From an uncultured Streptococcus sp. (GTDB taxonomy: Bacteria > Bacillota > Bacilli > Lactobacillales > Streptococcaceae), in assembly GCA_934216185.1 (NCBI GenBank), contig CAKQBM010000025.1, positions 1 through 16,328 on the forward strand: a DNA stretch of 16,328 bases, given 5' to 3'. The translations under genes and the position numbers were made by a program. This document shows, piece by piece, positions 1 to 6,880 of the stretch. Numbering within the stretch: the stretch's first letter is position 1; every line of letters begins with the position of its first letter. The notes beneath the pieces were generated by a model. The model ran no database searches. It was not told the DNA's origin and saw only the letters and a program-made list of their open reading frames with translations.

Positions 1-346
1 TTGAAATAAAGGGAATTTTCCCCTCTAACTACACATCTTATCACCATCGAAAAGTCTCACACTAAACGCTAGCAACTGGAATTTACTCTAAGACGACTCT
101 GTTTTAGGGCTATTTGTCGTGCACTTTTTTCTGAGTCTTTTCGCTTTTGAACCCTTATATATCAAGAAAAAGAAAACCAGTGGAAGTTAGTCTAAGACGA
201 ATCTCCATTGATTTCACGCGTTTTTCTCATACTAAAAGCTAGGTTGTGGGAAACTGGAAGTTAGTTTGGGAAGTTACCCTTTTCTATAAATCCTAAAGGC
301 TGTAATACTTTCAATCCTTGTCATTTTGTGATATCATGTAGAGGTA
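1..346. other. Non-coding region upstream of def with degenerate repeats
   Basis: No open reading frame of useful length or coding character was found on either strand. The stretch is AT-rich and holds related, degenerate repeat blocks. One block (consensus about ACTGGAAGTTAGTCTAAGAC) occurs near 75-100 and 179-204, with a partial copy near 253-268. A second block (ACTAAA-x-GCTAG) occurs at 61-72 and 231-242. The right end holds the def promoter. I do not recognise these repeats as a named pneumococcal family, so this may simply be decayed intergenic DNA. Confidence 0.5.
329..337 (+). promoter_or_regulatory. def promoter (extended -10)
   Basis: An extended -10 element TGaTATCAT (TG at 329-330, hexamer 332-337) lies 24 bases upstream of the def ATG. 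A -35-like TTTCAA sits at 309-314 with a 17-base spacer, but it is weak. The predicted start near 344 would leave a leader of about 18 nt carrying only the ribosome binding site AAGGAGAG (351-358). The call rests on sequence match alone. Confidence 0.55.
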
Positions 347-361
347 ATGAAAGGAGAGAAA

Positions 362-973
362 ATGTCTGCAATAGAACGTATTACAAAAGCTGCTCACTTA
401 ATTGATATGAACGATATTATCCGTGAAGGGAATCCTACTCTACGCGCGGTTGCTGAGGAAGTTACTTTCCCCCTATCTGACCAGGAAATCATCCTTGGCG
501 AAAAGATGATGCAATTCCTCAAACATTCCCAAGATCCTGTCATGGCTGAAAAAATGGGGCTACGAGGTGGGGTTGGACTGGCTGCTCCCCAGTTAGATAT
601 CTCAAAACGCATTATCGCTGTTTTGGTGCCAAATATTGTTGAAGAAGGAGAAACTCCACAGGAAGCCTACGACTTACAAGCCATTATGTACAATCCAAAA
701 ATCGTCTCTCACTCTGTTCAAGATGCTGCTCTTGGTGAAGGAGAAGGTTGCCTCTCTGTTGACCGCAACGTGCCTGGCTATGTGGTGCGCCATGCCCGCG
801 TCACTGTTGACTACTTTGACAAAGATGGAGAAAAACACCGTATCAAGCTCAAAGGCTACAACTCCATCGTTGTTCAGCATGAAATTGACCACATCAACGG
901 TATCATGTTTTACGACCGTATCAATGAAAAAGACCCATTTGCAGTTAAAGATGGTTTACTAATTCTAGAATAA
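362..973 (+). CDS. def: Peptide deformylase
   Basis: This metalloenzyme removes the N-formyl group from nascent proteins in the cytoplasm and is an antibiotic target. The protein has 203 residues and all three deformylase motifs: GVGLAAPQ (70-77), EGCLS (128-132) and QHEIDH (172-177). Cys130, His173 and His177 bind the catalytic metal and Glu174 is the catalytic acid. The long insertions between motifs, typical of Gram-positive enzymes, are present (about residues 52-68 and 93-107). The start was placed at the ATG at 362 because AAGGAGAG at 351-358 is well spaced for it; an in-frame ATG at 347 lies upstream of that site. The gene appears monocistronic, with its own promoter and a terminator right after the stop. 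Confidence 0.97.
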   Translation: MSAIERITKAAHLIDMNDIIREGNPTLRAVAEEVTFPLSDQEIILGEKMMQFLKHSQDPVMAEKMGLRGGVGLAAPQLDISKRIIAVLVPNIVEEGETPQEAYDLQAIMYNPKIVSHSVQDAALGEGEGCLSVDRNVPGYVVRHARVTVDYFDKDGEKHRIKLKGYNSIVVQHEIDHINGIMFYDRINEKDPFAVKDGLLILE

Positions 974-975
974 AG

Positions 976-1003
976 AAAATCCCGTTGTAAGACGGGGTTT
1001 TGT
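976..1003 (+). terminator. def terminator, overlapping the rlmB promoter
   Basis: Inverted arms AAAATCCCGT (976-985) and ACGGGGTTTT (992-1001) give a 10-bp stem with one G-U pair and a 6-nt loop, followed by a short T-rich tract. It starts two bases after the def stop codon. The downstream arm runs into the extended -10 of the next gene, so terminator and promoter share sequence. Confidence 0.75.
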
Positions 1004-1011
1004 GTTATAAT
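1003..1011 (+). promoter_or_regulatory. rlmB promoter, predicted leaderless start
   Basis: A perfect extended -10 element, TGTTATAAT, lies at 1003-1011. TTGTAA at 985-990 is a possible -35 with a short 15-base spacer. Seven bases past the -10 is 1018, which is the A of the rlmB ATG, so the transcript probably begins at the start codon. The only purine-rich stretch, AGAGG at 1012-1016, lies one base from the ATG, too close to act as a normal Shine-Dalgarno sequence. Confidence 0.7.
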
Positions 1012-1017
1012 AGAGGC

Positions 1018-1746
1018 ATGAAAACAAATGATATTGTCTATGGTGTCCATGCCGTTACCGAAGCCCTCCTTGCAAACACTGGGAATAAACTCTACCTCCA
1101 AGAAGACCTACGAGGTAAGAATGTTGAAAAAGTCAAAGAACTGGCTACAGAAAAGAAGGTGTCCATTTCTTGGACTTCAAAAAAATCCCTCTCTGAGATG
1201 ACTGAAGGTGCTGTCCACCAAGGTTTTGTTCTACGAGTATCTGAATTTGCCTATAGCGAGCTGGATCACATCCTAGCAAAAACACGTCAAGAAGAAAATC
1301 CACTTCTATTGATTCTGGATGGCCTAACTGACCCTCACAACCTAGGCTCCATCCTGAGAACAGCCGATGCGACCAATGTTTCAGGTGTCATCATTCCCAA
1401 GCACCGTGCTGTGGGAGTTACTCCTGTCGTTGCCAAAACGGCCACAGGTGCTATTGAGCATGTTCCAATCGCCCGAGTGACTAATCTGAGCCAAACTCTG
1501 GACAAACTCAAGGATGAAGGCTTCTGGACCTTTGGAACGGATATGAACGGCACTCCTTGCCACAAGTGGAATACAAAAGGGAAAATCGCCCTCATCATCG
1601 GAAATGAAGGAAAAGGCATCTCTAGCAACATCAAAAAACAAGTCGATGAAATGATTACCATTCCGATGAATGGTCATGTTCAAAGTCTCAATGCCAGTGT
1701 TGCTGCAGCCATTCTCATGTACGAAGTTTTTCGAAATAGACTATAA
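1018..1746 (+). CDS. rlmB: 23S rRNA 2'-O-ribose methyltransferase, TrmH/SpoU family (RlmB-like)
   Basis: A 242-residue SpoU-type knotted methyltransferase predicted to use S-adenosylmethionine to methylate a ribose 2'-OH, by family most likely the guanosine 2251 site of 23S rRNA. The N-terminal 75 residues match the substrate-binding domain (VYGVHAVTEAL near 7-17, HQGF at 67-70). The catalytic domain shows motif 1 (GLTDPHNLGSILRTADA, 102-118, with Asn108 and Arg114), motif 2 (IIGNEGKGIS, 193-202, Glu197) and motif 3 (IPMNGHVQSLNASVAAA, 215-231). The start at 1018 was preferred over an in-frame TTG at 1000 because the TTG lies upstream of the predicted transcription start. Family is certain; the exact rRNA target is inferred, since other TrmH paralogues are alike. 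Confidence 0.9.
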   Translation: MKTNDIVYGVHAVTEALLANTGNKLYLQEDLRGKNVEKVKELATEKKVSISWTSKKSLSEMTEGAVHQGFVLRVSEFAYSELDHILAKTRQEENPLLLILDGLTDPHNLGSILRTADATNVSGVIIPKHRAVGVTPVVAKTATGAIEHVPIARVTNLSQTLDKLKDEGFWTFGTDMNGTPCHKWNTKGKIALIIGNEGKGISSNIKKQVDEMITIPMNGHVQSLNASVAAAILMYEVFRNRL

Positions 1747-1780
1747 AAAAGTTTCCAGTCATCTGATTGGAAACTTTTTT
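1745..1780. terminator. Bidirectional terminator between rlmB and trxB
   Basis: Arms 1745-1760 and 1765-1780 form a 16-bp stem with one non-Watson-Crick position and a 4-nt ATCT loop. The stem is flanked by A6 on the left and T6 on the right, so it can act on both strands: for rlmB directly after its stop, and for the minus-strand trxB transcript after it crosses the BOX element. Confidence 0.85.
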
Positions 1781-1787
1781 ATGATTA

Positions 1788-1944
1788 TACTCAATGAAAA
1801 TCAAAGAGCAAACTAGGAAGCTAGCCATAGACAGCTCAAAACACTGTTTTGAGGTTGTAGATAAGACTGACGAAGTCAGCTCAAAATACTGTTTTGAGGT
1901 TGCAGATGGAAGCTGACCTGGTTTGAAGAGATTTTCGAAGTGTA
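1788..1944 (-). repeat. BOX element (C, B, partial B, degenerate A)
   Basis: BOX is a modular, miniature-transposon-like repeat of pneumococcus and close relatives that folds into RNA hairpins. On the + strand it reads boxC first (TACTCAATGAAAATCAAAGA...), so the element points to the minus strand. One complete 45-bp boxB unit spans 1834-1878 and a second, partial one starts at 1879. The A module has lost its middle part (the GTAAGGCGACGC stretch), leaving only its outer end near 1911-1944. It lies in the 3' untranslated region of trxB and its boundary touches the trxB stop codon at 1945-1947. Confidence 0.9.
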
Positions 1945-2856
1945 TTAACTATGTTCTGTGATAAACTTATAAGCTTCTTGACCAGCGATAGCTCCATCTC
2001 CAACTGCTGTTGTTACTTGGCGAAGGTCTTTCAAGCGAACATCTCCAACGGCAAAGATACCATCAACTGCAGTTTTCATGTGGTTATCTGTCACAATCCA
2101 TCCTGCCTGATCTTGGATATTCAATCCTTTAACAAAATCGCTAAGAGGGTCCAAACCAACATAGATAAAGACACCACCGAAGGCTTGTTCTGTCACTTGA
2201 CCTGTTTTCACATTTTCAAATACGACAGATTCTACTCGGTTTTCACCCTTGATTTCCTTCACTACAGAATCCCAGATAAAGCTGATTTTCTCATTCGCAA
2301 AGGCTCGGTCTTGTAAAACCTTTTGGGCACGAAGTTGGTCACGACGGTGAACAATGGTAACAGTCTTAGCAAAACGAGTCAAGAAGAGGGCTTCTTCAAC
2401 AGCTGAATCTCCGCCACCAACTACCAACAAATCTTGGTCACGGAAGAAGGCACCATCACACACGGCACAGTATGAAACACCACGACTATTCAGTTCTTCT
2501 TCTCCAGGTACTCCCAAAGGACGGTGTTTAGAACCAGTCGCTACGATAACGGTACGAGTTTCATATGTTTGGTCATCAGTCATCACTTTCTTAAAATCAC
2601 CATGGTCTTCGACATTTTCAACATAACCATAAATGTGCTCAACACCAAGATTTTCAAGTGGTTCAAACATCTTTTCTGCCAATTCTGGCCCACTAATATT
2701 AGCATATCCTGGGTAATTTTCGATATCAGAGGTATTATTCATCTGACCACCTGGCAGACCACCTTCAATCAAGGCTACTTTCAGATTGCTTCGAGCAGCA
2801 TACAAGGCTGCAGTCATCCCTGCAGGTCCAGCACCGATAATAATAGTATCGTACAT
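1945..2856 (-). CDS. trxB: Thioredoxin-disulfide reductase
   Basis: This FAD enzyme uses NADPH to reduce thioredoxin in the cytoplasm. The 303-residue protein has the FAD-binding GAGPAG (8-13), the redox-active pair Cys130/Cys133 in CAVCDG, the NADPH-binding GGGDSA (147-152), the 2'-phosphate-binding HRRDQLRA (170-177), and the C-terminal FAD motif GIFAVGDVR. Length and order fit the low-molecular-weight TrxB family. The ATG follows AGAAGGA at good spacing. It is last in a minus-strand series after the ABC transporter and DUF4059 genes and probably also has its own promoter just after the DUF4059 stop. A BOX element abuts its stop codon. Confidence 0.97.
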   Translation of the reverse strand: MYDTIIIGAGPAGMTAALYAARSNLKVALIEGGLPGGQMNNTSDIENYPGYANISGPELAEKMFEPLENLGVEHIYGYVENVEDHGDFKKVMTDDQTYETRTVIVATGSKHRPLGVPGEEELNSRGVSYCAVCDGAFFRDQDLLVVGGGDSAVEEALFLTRFAKTVTIVHRRDQLRAQKVLQDRAFANEKISFIWDSVVKEIKGENRVESVVFENVKTGQVTEQAFGGVFIYVGLDPLSDFVKGLNIQDQAGWIVTDNHMKTAVDGIFAVGDVRLKDLRQVTTAVGDGAIAGQEAYKFITEHS

Positions 2857-2889
2857 ATAGATTCCTTCTTTCTTGTTGTAACTATCTTT

Positions 2890-2918
2890 ATTCTAACTCT
2901 TTCCTGTCAATCAAGCAA
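2890..2918 (-). promoter_or_regulatory. Probable trxB promoter
   Basis: On the minus strand TTGCTT (2913-2918) and TAGAAT (2890-2895) are separated by exactly 17 bases. This falls between the DUF4059 stop and the trxB start, so trxB could be transcribed alone as well as by read-through from upstream. Confidence 0.5.
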
Positions 2919-2921
2919 GGA

Positions 2922-3146
2922 TTATGCCTTGAAAACAAGAATTAAACTCATAACCGCAAAGGATAATACTGGAACAACCAAGACCCCAATCATAATCATA
3001 TCATAGAGATGGGCTTGGCGAGCCTTGGCTGTCTTATCAACTCCCGACATGGCTCTCAGTCCAATCCAAATCCCTAAAAAAATCAGGACGAGGATGGTGG
3101 TCAAGATTAAACTCTCGAAATATAAAGAAAATAGTTGCAGTAGCAT
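2922..3146 (-). CDS. DUF4059 family small membrane protein
   Basis: A 74-residue protein with two strongly hydrophobic segments (about residues 12-29 and 49-71) joined by a polar loop rich in Lys, Arg, Asp and His (about 35-48). It resembles the streptococcal DUF4059 family, whose function I do not know. Lying between a putative amino-acid importer and thioredoxin reductase hints at a link to that transport or redox role, but this is guilt by association. The start is uncertain: ATG at 3146 (used here) or an in-frame ATG at 3158, which adds MRKI; neither has a strong ribosome binding site. Confidence 0.8.
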   Translation of the reverse strand: MLLQLFSLYFESLILTTILVLIFLGIWIGLRAMSGVDKTAKARQAHLYDMIMIGVLVVPVLSFAVMSLILVFKA

Positions 3147-3178
3147 GATTTTTCTCATTTCTATCTTTTTTAAAGAGT

Positions 3179-3207
3179 AAACTCAGCTAGTCCAGCTAAC
3201 TGAGTTT
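3179..3207. terminator. Hairpin between DUF4059 and the ABC ATPase gene
   Basis: Arms AAACTCAG (3179-3186) and CTGAGTTT (3200-3207), extended by TAG/CTA after one mismatch, close a 5-nt loop. The best T-run (TTTTTC) is on the + strand, where no gene reads into it; on the minus strand the tail is TTTACTCTTT, which is weaker. It probably attenuates rather than fully stops the transporter transcript before DUF4059. Confidence 0.55.
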
Positions 3208-3223
3208 TTCTTTATCTATTATA

Positions 3224-3967
3224 TCAAATATAAGTTCGTTTGTAACTAGCAAAGAATTCTTTTGTCCGCTCTTCTTTAGGATGGTGGATAATCTCATCTG
3301 GTGTTCCGGACTCGATGATTTTCCCCTTATCTAAGAAGAGAATCTTATCAGCCACTTGGGCTACAAAGGACATGTCATGACTGACCAAAATCATAGTCTG
3401 ACCTGACTTAGCAGCATCTGCAATAGATTTTTCTACTTCACCAACCAATTCTGGGTCAAGGGCTGAAGTTGGTTCGTCTAAGAGCAAGACATCTGGTTTC
3501 ATAGCAAGAGCACGTGCCAAGGCAACCCGTTGCTTTTGTCCACCTGATAAATGACGAGGATAATGGTTTTCACGGTCAGAAAGCCCAACCTTAGCCAACT
3601 CTTCCTTGGCAATCTTAGTCGCTTCTTGGTCAGATAATTTCTTGACAACAACCAAGCCTTCTTTCACATTATCAAGCGCTGTGCGGCGTTCAAACAAATT
3701 AAACTGTTGGAAAACCATAGACAGCTTACGACGTAAGGCAAGGATTTCTTCTTGAGTAATCTTAGAAAAATCAACTGAGAAATCATCAATCTGAATCGAG
3801 CCACTGTCAGGTGTTTCAAGATAATTGAGACTGCGAAGAAAGGTTGATTTTCCAGCTCCTGAAGAACCAATCAAGGCTACAACTTCCCCTTTTTGGATAT
3901 CCAAGTTCAGATGATCCAAGACAGTCTGTCCTGAAAAGGATTTGCTTAAATTCGAAATCTTAATCAT
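3224..3967 (-). CDS. Amino-acid ABC transporter, ATP-binding protein (possible cystine importer TcyC)
   Basis: Cytoplasmic ATPase subunit of a polar-amino-acid (PAAT) importer, 247 residues. It has Walker A GSSGAGKS (34-41), Q-loop Gln87, signature LSGGQ (140-144), Walker B LLLDEP (161-166) and the switch His197 in SHD. Its ATG overlaps the permease stop by one base (TAATG), so the two are translationally coupled. No substrate-binding protein gene is adjacent. From memory, streptococcal TcyBC-type transporters of this class take up cystine and can be shared by separate binding proteins such as the glutathione-binding GshT; thioredoxin reductase downstream fits a disulfide substrate. The substrate is an inference, so no symbol is assigned. 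Confidence 0.92.
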   Translation of the reverse strand: MIKISNLSKSFSGQTVLDHLNLDIQKGEVVALIGSSGAGKSTFLRSLNYLETPDSGSIQIDDFSVDFSKITQEEILALRRKLSMVFQQFNLFERRTALDNVKEGLVVVKKLSDQEATKIAKEELAKVGLSDRENHYPRHLSGGQKQRVALARALAMKPDVLLLDEPTSALDPELVGEVEKSIADAAKSGQTMILVSHDMSFVAQVADKILFLDKGKIIESGTPDEIIHHPKEERTKEFFASYKRTYI

Positions 3968-4767
3968 TAACGAAGGTCTCCTTTCACATCTGTTTGCACG
4001 GTATCAGGTGCAGAAATAGCCATTTTTCTCTCGATGAAACGACCGAGGCTCTCAATTCCAATATTGACTACCCAATAAACAAGGGCAACGGAGATAAAGC
4101 GTTCAAAGTAACGATAATCGGCACCACCCAAAATCTGAGCTTGGGCAAAGACTTCCACAACACCCGCACTAAAGGCTAGGGAAGTTCCCTTGGTCAAGCC
4201 AATGAGGGAATTGATCAAGGTTGGAGTTGCCACAACTGCTGCATTTGGAATAATCACTCGTCGGTAAACTTGTGCTCGGGTCATACCCAGACTGCGTGCC
4301 GCCTCAATCTCACCAGGATTGACTGAGAGAATGGCTGCACGAATGGTTTCACTAGCATAAGCTGCCTCATTAAAGGCAAAGGCGACAATCGCAAAAGCTG
4401 CAGCTGGAATAGCATTGATATTGAGACCAGTCCCCCATTGCTGATTGAGAGCTTTCAAAGCCAAAGGAATTCCGTAGTAGGTCAACATGAGTTGCACCAA
4501 AATCGGTGTCCCTTTTAAGAAACTAACGAAGAAGGCCTGCAAGGGATATAAAATCTTGACACGATTGATTTTCACAATGGCAAAAAGAAGCGCCAAAACC
4601 AAGCCAAAAAGGGCACCACCAATGGTCAACATAATCGTTGTTGGAAGTTGTTGGACAATTCTCGGGATTCCATCAAAGACCGAACGCAGGCTAAAAAGCT
4701 TGCCATCCGGAATCAATTGCACCAAGTTTTGGTACCAATCTGATGCTAAAATCGTTGTAACATTCAT
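3967..4767 (-). CDS. Amino-acid ABC transporter, permease (possible cystine importer TcyB)
   Basis: Inner-membrane subunit of the same importer, 266 residues, with about five hydrophobic segments. The His/Glu/Gln permease-type EAA loop, EAARSLGMTRAQVYRRVIIP (155-174), docks the ATPase. The N-terminal 30 residues before the first helix look amphipathic, not like a signal peptide. The ATG is preceded by AGGAGAGGA and an extended -10 promoter. It heads the series permease, ATPase, DUF4059, trxB. The binding protein must be encoded elsewhere. The family call is firm; cystine or glutathione as substrate is a hypothesis from the neighbourhood and remembered homology. Confidence 0.92.
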   Translation of the reverse strand: MNVTTILASDWYQNLVQLIPDGKLFSLRSVFDGIPRIVQQLPTTIMLTIGGALFGLVLALLFAIVKINRVKILYPLQAFFVSFLKGTPILVQLMLTYYGIPLALKALNQQWGTGLNINAIPAAAFAIVAFAFNEAAYASETIRAAILSVNPGEIEAARSLGMTRAQVYRRVIIPNAAVVATPTLINSLIGLTKGTSLAFSAGVVEVFAQAQILGGADYRYFERFISVALVYWVVNIGIESLGRFIERKMAISAPDTVQTDVKGDLR

Positions 4768-4794
4768 AAAAACATCCTCTCCTGATAATGATTC

Positions 4795-4803
4795 ATTCTA
4801 CCA
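4795..4803 (-). promoter_or_regulatory. Promoter of the ABC transporter operon (extended -10)
   Basis: On the minus strand TGGTAGAAT (4803 down to 4795) is a good extended -10; the best-spaced -35 hexamer (TTTCAT) is poor. The predicted start near 4788 leaves a leader of about 20 nt with the ribosome binding site. A TTGACG lies upstream at only 12 bases and is not well placed. The remainder of 4804-4924 holds no gene that I can see. Confidence 0.5.
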
Positions 4804-4924
4804 TACTTCTGCCGTCAATGAAATTATTTGCTACGGTCAGATACAGACTTTGTCTACCTACTAGTTTATCATACTTTGAAACAGGGAGGCTATATATTTT
4901 ATCTATCAAAGAGATAAGTAAAAA

Positions 4925-5281
4925 CTATTTCAATCCCAATTCTTCATAAGGTTTTCGATAACCAATTTGCTTAACAGTTCCATTTTCTACTAAAATGGGT
5001 CGTTTTAACAACATACCGTCACTTGCTAGCAACTCGGCTGCTTCTTGGTTTGACAGGCTTCCTACCTTATCTTTCAGCCCTAATTCACGGTATTTGATCC
5101 CACTGGTGTTGAAAAATTGCTTCAACTCGAACCCTGAGTTTTCTAGCCAACTTAAAATGACTTCGTGTCTAGGTGTTTCTTCCACGATGTGAACAGCTTT
5201 GTAGTCCACACCGAGTTGGTTTAATTCTTGTTTTGCTTTTTTACAAGTTGAACATTTTGGGTATTCGATAAATTCTAACAT
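4925..5281 (-). CDS. ArsC/Spx-family CxxC protein
   Basis: A 118-residue thioredoxin-fold protein of the ArsC/Spx/YffB family. It has an N-terminal CSTC pair (Cys10, Cys13) after strand 1 (LEFIEYPKCSTC) and the family's conserved Arg-Pro (LLKRPILVENG near 90-100), with the C-terminal GYRKPYEELGL. It could be an arsenate-reductase-like thiol oxidoreductase or an Spx-like regulator. Without residues proving RNA polymerase binding I keep it at family level. It is the last gene of a three-gene minus-strand operon. ATG at 5281 lies 5 bases past the upstream stop; a GTG at 5290 (adding three residues) would overlap that stop as GTGA. Both imply translational coupling. Confidence 0.85.
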   Translation of the reverse strand: MLEFIEYPKCSTCKKAKQELNQLGVDYKAVHIVEETPRHEVILSWLENSGFELKQFFNTSGIKYRELGLKDKVGSLSNQEAAELLASDGMLLKRPILVENGTVKQIGYRKPYEELGLK

Positions 5282-5286
5282 GTCTT

Positions 5287-5805
5287 TCACTTTCTATTAT
5301 TTATATCTTTAAAATCTACGCCTTCATGATCCAAGAGCCAAGCTTTCTTTTCCACTCCTGCAGCATAACCTGTCAGACGCTTTCCTGCTCCCAGCACACG
5401 ATGACAAGGTACTAGGATAGACCAAGGATTACGTCCTACCGCTCCGCCAATTGCTTGAGCAGAAGCCACTTGCAGGTCTTGGGCTATTTGTCCATAGGTC
5501 ACTGTCTGACCATAAGGAATTCTCTGTAAATAGGACCAAACTCGCTTTTCAAAATCCGTTCCGATTGGAGCTAAGGGCAAGTTGGATAAATCCCGAGACT
5601 TGCCTTTAAAGTAAGCATCTAAACAAGCAATAACTGGGTCTAAAATGGGATGACTAACAACTTCTTCTATTATTTCATACCATAGTCCCCTCTCAAAATG
5701 CTTCTGCTCCTGAACCCAAATTCCATACAAATAATGGTCATCAGCTACCAGTGATAGAATACCAATTGGCGAAGAGTAGAGCATTTTTGCGTACTTCTTT
5801 TGCAT
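5287..5805 (-). CDS. ogt: Methylated-DNA--[protein]-cysteine S-methyltransferase
   Basis: A suicide DNA-repair protein that moves an alkyl group from O6-alkylguanine to its own cysteine. The 172-residue protein carries the active site PCHRV (133-137, acceptor Cys134), the arginine finger region GGAVGRNP (120-127, Arg125) and the helix-turn-helix stretch VTYGQIA (102-108). The N-terminal 75 residues form the family's variable domain; the length suits Ogt, with no Ada regulatory domain. Its ATG overlaps the acetyltransferase stop by one base (TAATG), and its TGA overlaps or nearly touches the next gene, so all three genes are tightly coupled. Confidence 0.95.
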   Translation of the reverse strand: MQKKYAKMLYSSPIGILSLVADDHYLYGIWVQEQKHFERGLWYEIIEEVVSHPILDPVIACLDAYFKGKSRDLSNLPLAPIGTDFEKRVWSYLQRIPYGQTVTYGQIAQDLQVASAQAIGGAVGRNPWSILVPCHRVLGAGKRLTGYAAGVEKKAWLLDHEGVDFKDINNRK

Positions 5806-6299
5806 TATTTCTTCAATTTTTGATAGGCCAAGCGTTCGCCATCAACTGGAACCTTACCAACCTGTTTAAATCCGAGTTTTTCAAAAATATGTTGCATAGC
5901 CTTGTTGGCAACATGCGTATCTGAGCGAAAATCTAGATAATCAAATCCTTCAATCAAGCCCTCTAAGAAGGTTTGAGCAACTCCTTGTCCCTGCACATCT
6001 GCTGCTACAGCAATACGGTGAAAGACTAGATACTCTGACTCTCCAGCTTGCCAGTTTCCTTCATAAATAGCTTCATAGGCTGCCTCTGGACTCTTGGTTA
6101 CAGCAGCATAGGCTATTAGTTCTCCTTCTTCCAAGGCTACGTAGGCTTGACCCGAGATAATATCCTCAATAATAATATCAGCATTTGGATAGCCATTTTG
6201 CCACTGGTCACTACCAGCTTCTGCTAAACATTTCTTGGCTTCCTCAATCACCTGCATAATGCCATCTACTTCATTTGGAAAAGCTAAACGAATTTCCAT
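5805..6299 (-). CDS. GNAT family N-acetyltransferase
   Basis: A 164-residue acetyl-CoA-dependent acetyltransferase of the GNAT fold, substrate unknown. The strand-4/P-loop motif is clear: LVFHRIAVAADVQGQGVAQT (91-110), with the acetyl-CoA-binding QGQGVA (103-108), and the C-terminal NKAMQHIFEKLGFKQVG is the usual motif B with the conserved GF. The start at 6299 was chosen because GAGGAG lies six bases upstream and because a longer form starting at 6335 would begin inside the predicted -10 element. It is the first gene of the operon with ogt and the ArsC-like gene. Confidence 0.93.
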   Translation of the reverse strand: MEIRLAFPNEVDGIMQVIEEAKKCLAEAGSDQWQNGYPNADIIIEDIISGQAYVALEEGELIAYAAVTKSPEAAYEAIYEGNWQAGESEYLVFHRIAVAADVQGQGVAQTFLEGLIEGFDYLDFRSDTHVANKAMQHIFEKLGFKQVGKVPVDGERLAYQKLKK

Positions 6300-6330
6300 C
6301 TTTTCTCCTCTTTTCTGACTAGTTTCTCCC

Positions 6331-6359
6331 ATCATAGCATAATTTAAGCCTTTTCACAA
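6331..6359 (-). promoter_or_regulatory. Promoter of the GNAT-ogt-arsC-like operon
   Basis: Minus-strand TTGTGA (6354-6359) and TATGAT (6331-6336) are 17 bases apart, with TG one base upstream of the -10 (extended). The predicted transcription start, near 6324, rules out the longer reading frame of the acetyltransferase gene. Confidence 0.75.
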
Positions 6360-6370
6360 GCAGTTAAAAC

Positions 6371-6399
6371 TTGACTTTCTGTTTTTATTATTTTATAAT
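6371..6399 (+). promoter_or_regulatory. Promoter of the DUF1836-trhA operon
   Basis: TTGACT (6371-6376), a 17-base spacer and a perfect TATAAT (6394-6399) make this one of the best sigma-A type promoters in the window. It is divergent from the acetyltransferase operon promoter, with only 11 bases between the two -35 elements. Confidence 0.85.
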
Positions 6400-6416
6400 C
6401 TAGTTATTAAAACTAG
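6400..6416 (+). promoter_or_regulatory. Operator-like palindrome at the DUF1836 transcription start
   Basis: CTAGTT (6400-6405) and AACTAG (6411-6416) form a perfect 6-bp inverted repeat around ATTAA, directly after the -10 and covering the predicted +1 (about 6406). Position and symmetry suit a repressor site. The next gene encodes a putative DNA-binding protein, so autoregulation is plausible but unproven. Confidence 0.45.
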
Positions 6417-6433
6417 ATAAAGAGGAGTTGAAA

Positions 6434-6880
6434 ATGAAAACTACCTTTTCCTACCCAAAATGGGCAGAAATTCCAAACATTGACCTCTATCTAGACCAGG
6501 TTTTACTCTATGTCAATCAGGTCTGCGCCCCTATCTCTCCTGATAAAGACAAGGGCCTGACAGCATCCATGGTCAACAATTATGTGAAACATGGTTACCT
6601 GACAAAGCCTGACAAGAAAAAATACCAACGCCAACAGATTGCTCGTCTGATTGCTATCACAACCCTCAAATCTGTATTTTCTATTCAAGAAATAGCTCAG
6701 ACACTGAATACTCTCCAAACTCAAGCAAGTTCAGACCAACTCTACGATGCTTTTGTAAACTACATAAACCAAGGAATTGATCCAGCTAACCCCATTATCC
6801 AAACCAGCTGCCAAACCGTTAAACTCTATCACCAAACTCTAGACTTAATCCATCATACCGAAGAGGAGGTAATCCAATGA
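6434..6880 (+). CDS. DUF1836 family putative transcriptional regulator
   Basis: A 148-residue DUF1836 protein. Residues 42-59 (LTASMVNNYVKHGYLTKP) followed by a basic stretch and YQRQQIARLIAITTLKSVFS resemble the winged helix-turn-helix of MerR-type proteins: recognition helix, a wing around Lys58-Lys63, then the next helix. Bacillus subtilis YkrK, a repressor acting on htpX, is to my knowledge of this family, which supports a repressor role. The ATG at 6434 follows AGAGGAG by six bases; an upstream TTG at 6428 overlaps that site and was not used. Its TGA overlaps the trhA start as ATGA, so the two products probably act together. Confidence 0.88.
   Translation: MKTTFSYPKWAEIPNIDLYLDQVLLYVNQVCAPISPDKDKGLTASMVNNYVKHGYLTKPDKKKYQRQQIARLIAITTLKSVFSIQEIAQTLNTLQTQASSDQLYDAFVNYINQGIDPANPIIQTSCQTVKLYHQTLDLIHHTEEEVIQ

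Noticed and set aside
1834..1910. CRISPR-like tandem repeat
   Set aside because: The repeated 45-bp units are boxB modules of a BOX element, with no spacers between them.
4899..4917. Terminator hairpin after the ArsC-like gene
   Set aside because: The stem is only 6 bp of A/T-rich sequence with no T-run on the minus strand; read-through is as likely.
6300..6335. Longer acetyltransferase start at 6335 (MMGETSQK...)
   Set aside because: That codon lies in the predicted -10 of the operon promoter, upstream of +1, and the inner ATG has a strong ribosome binding site.
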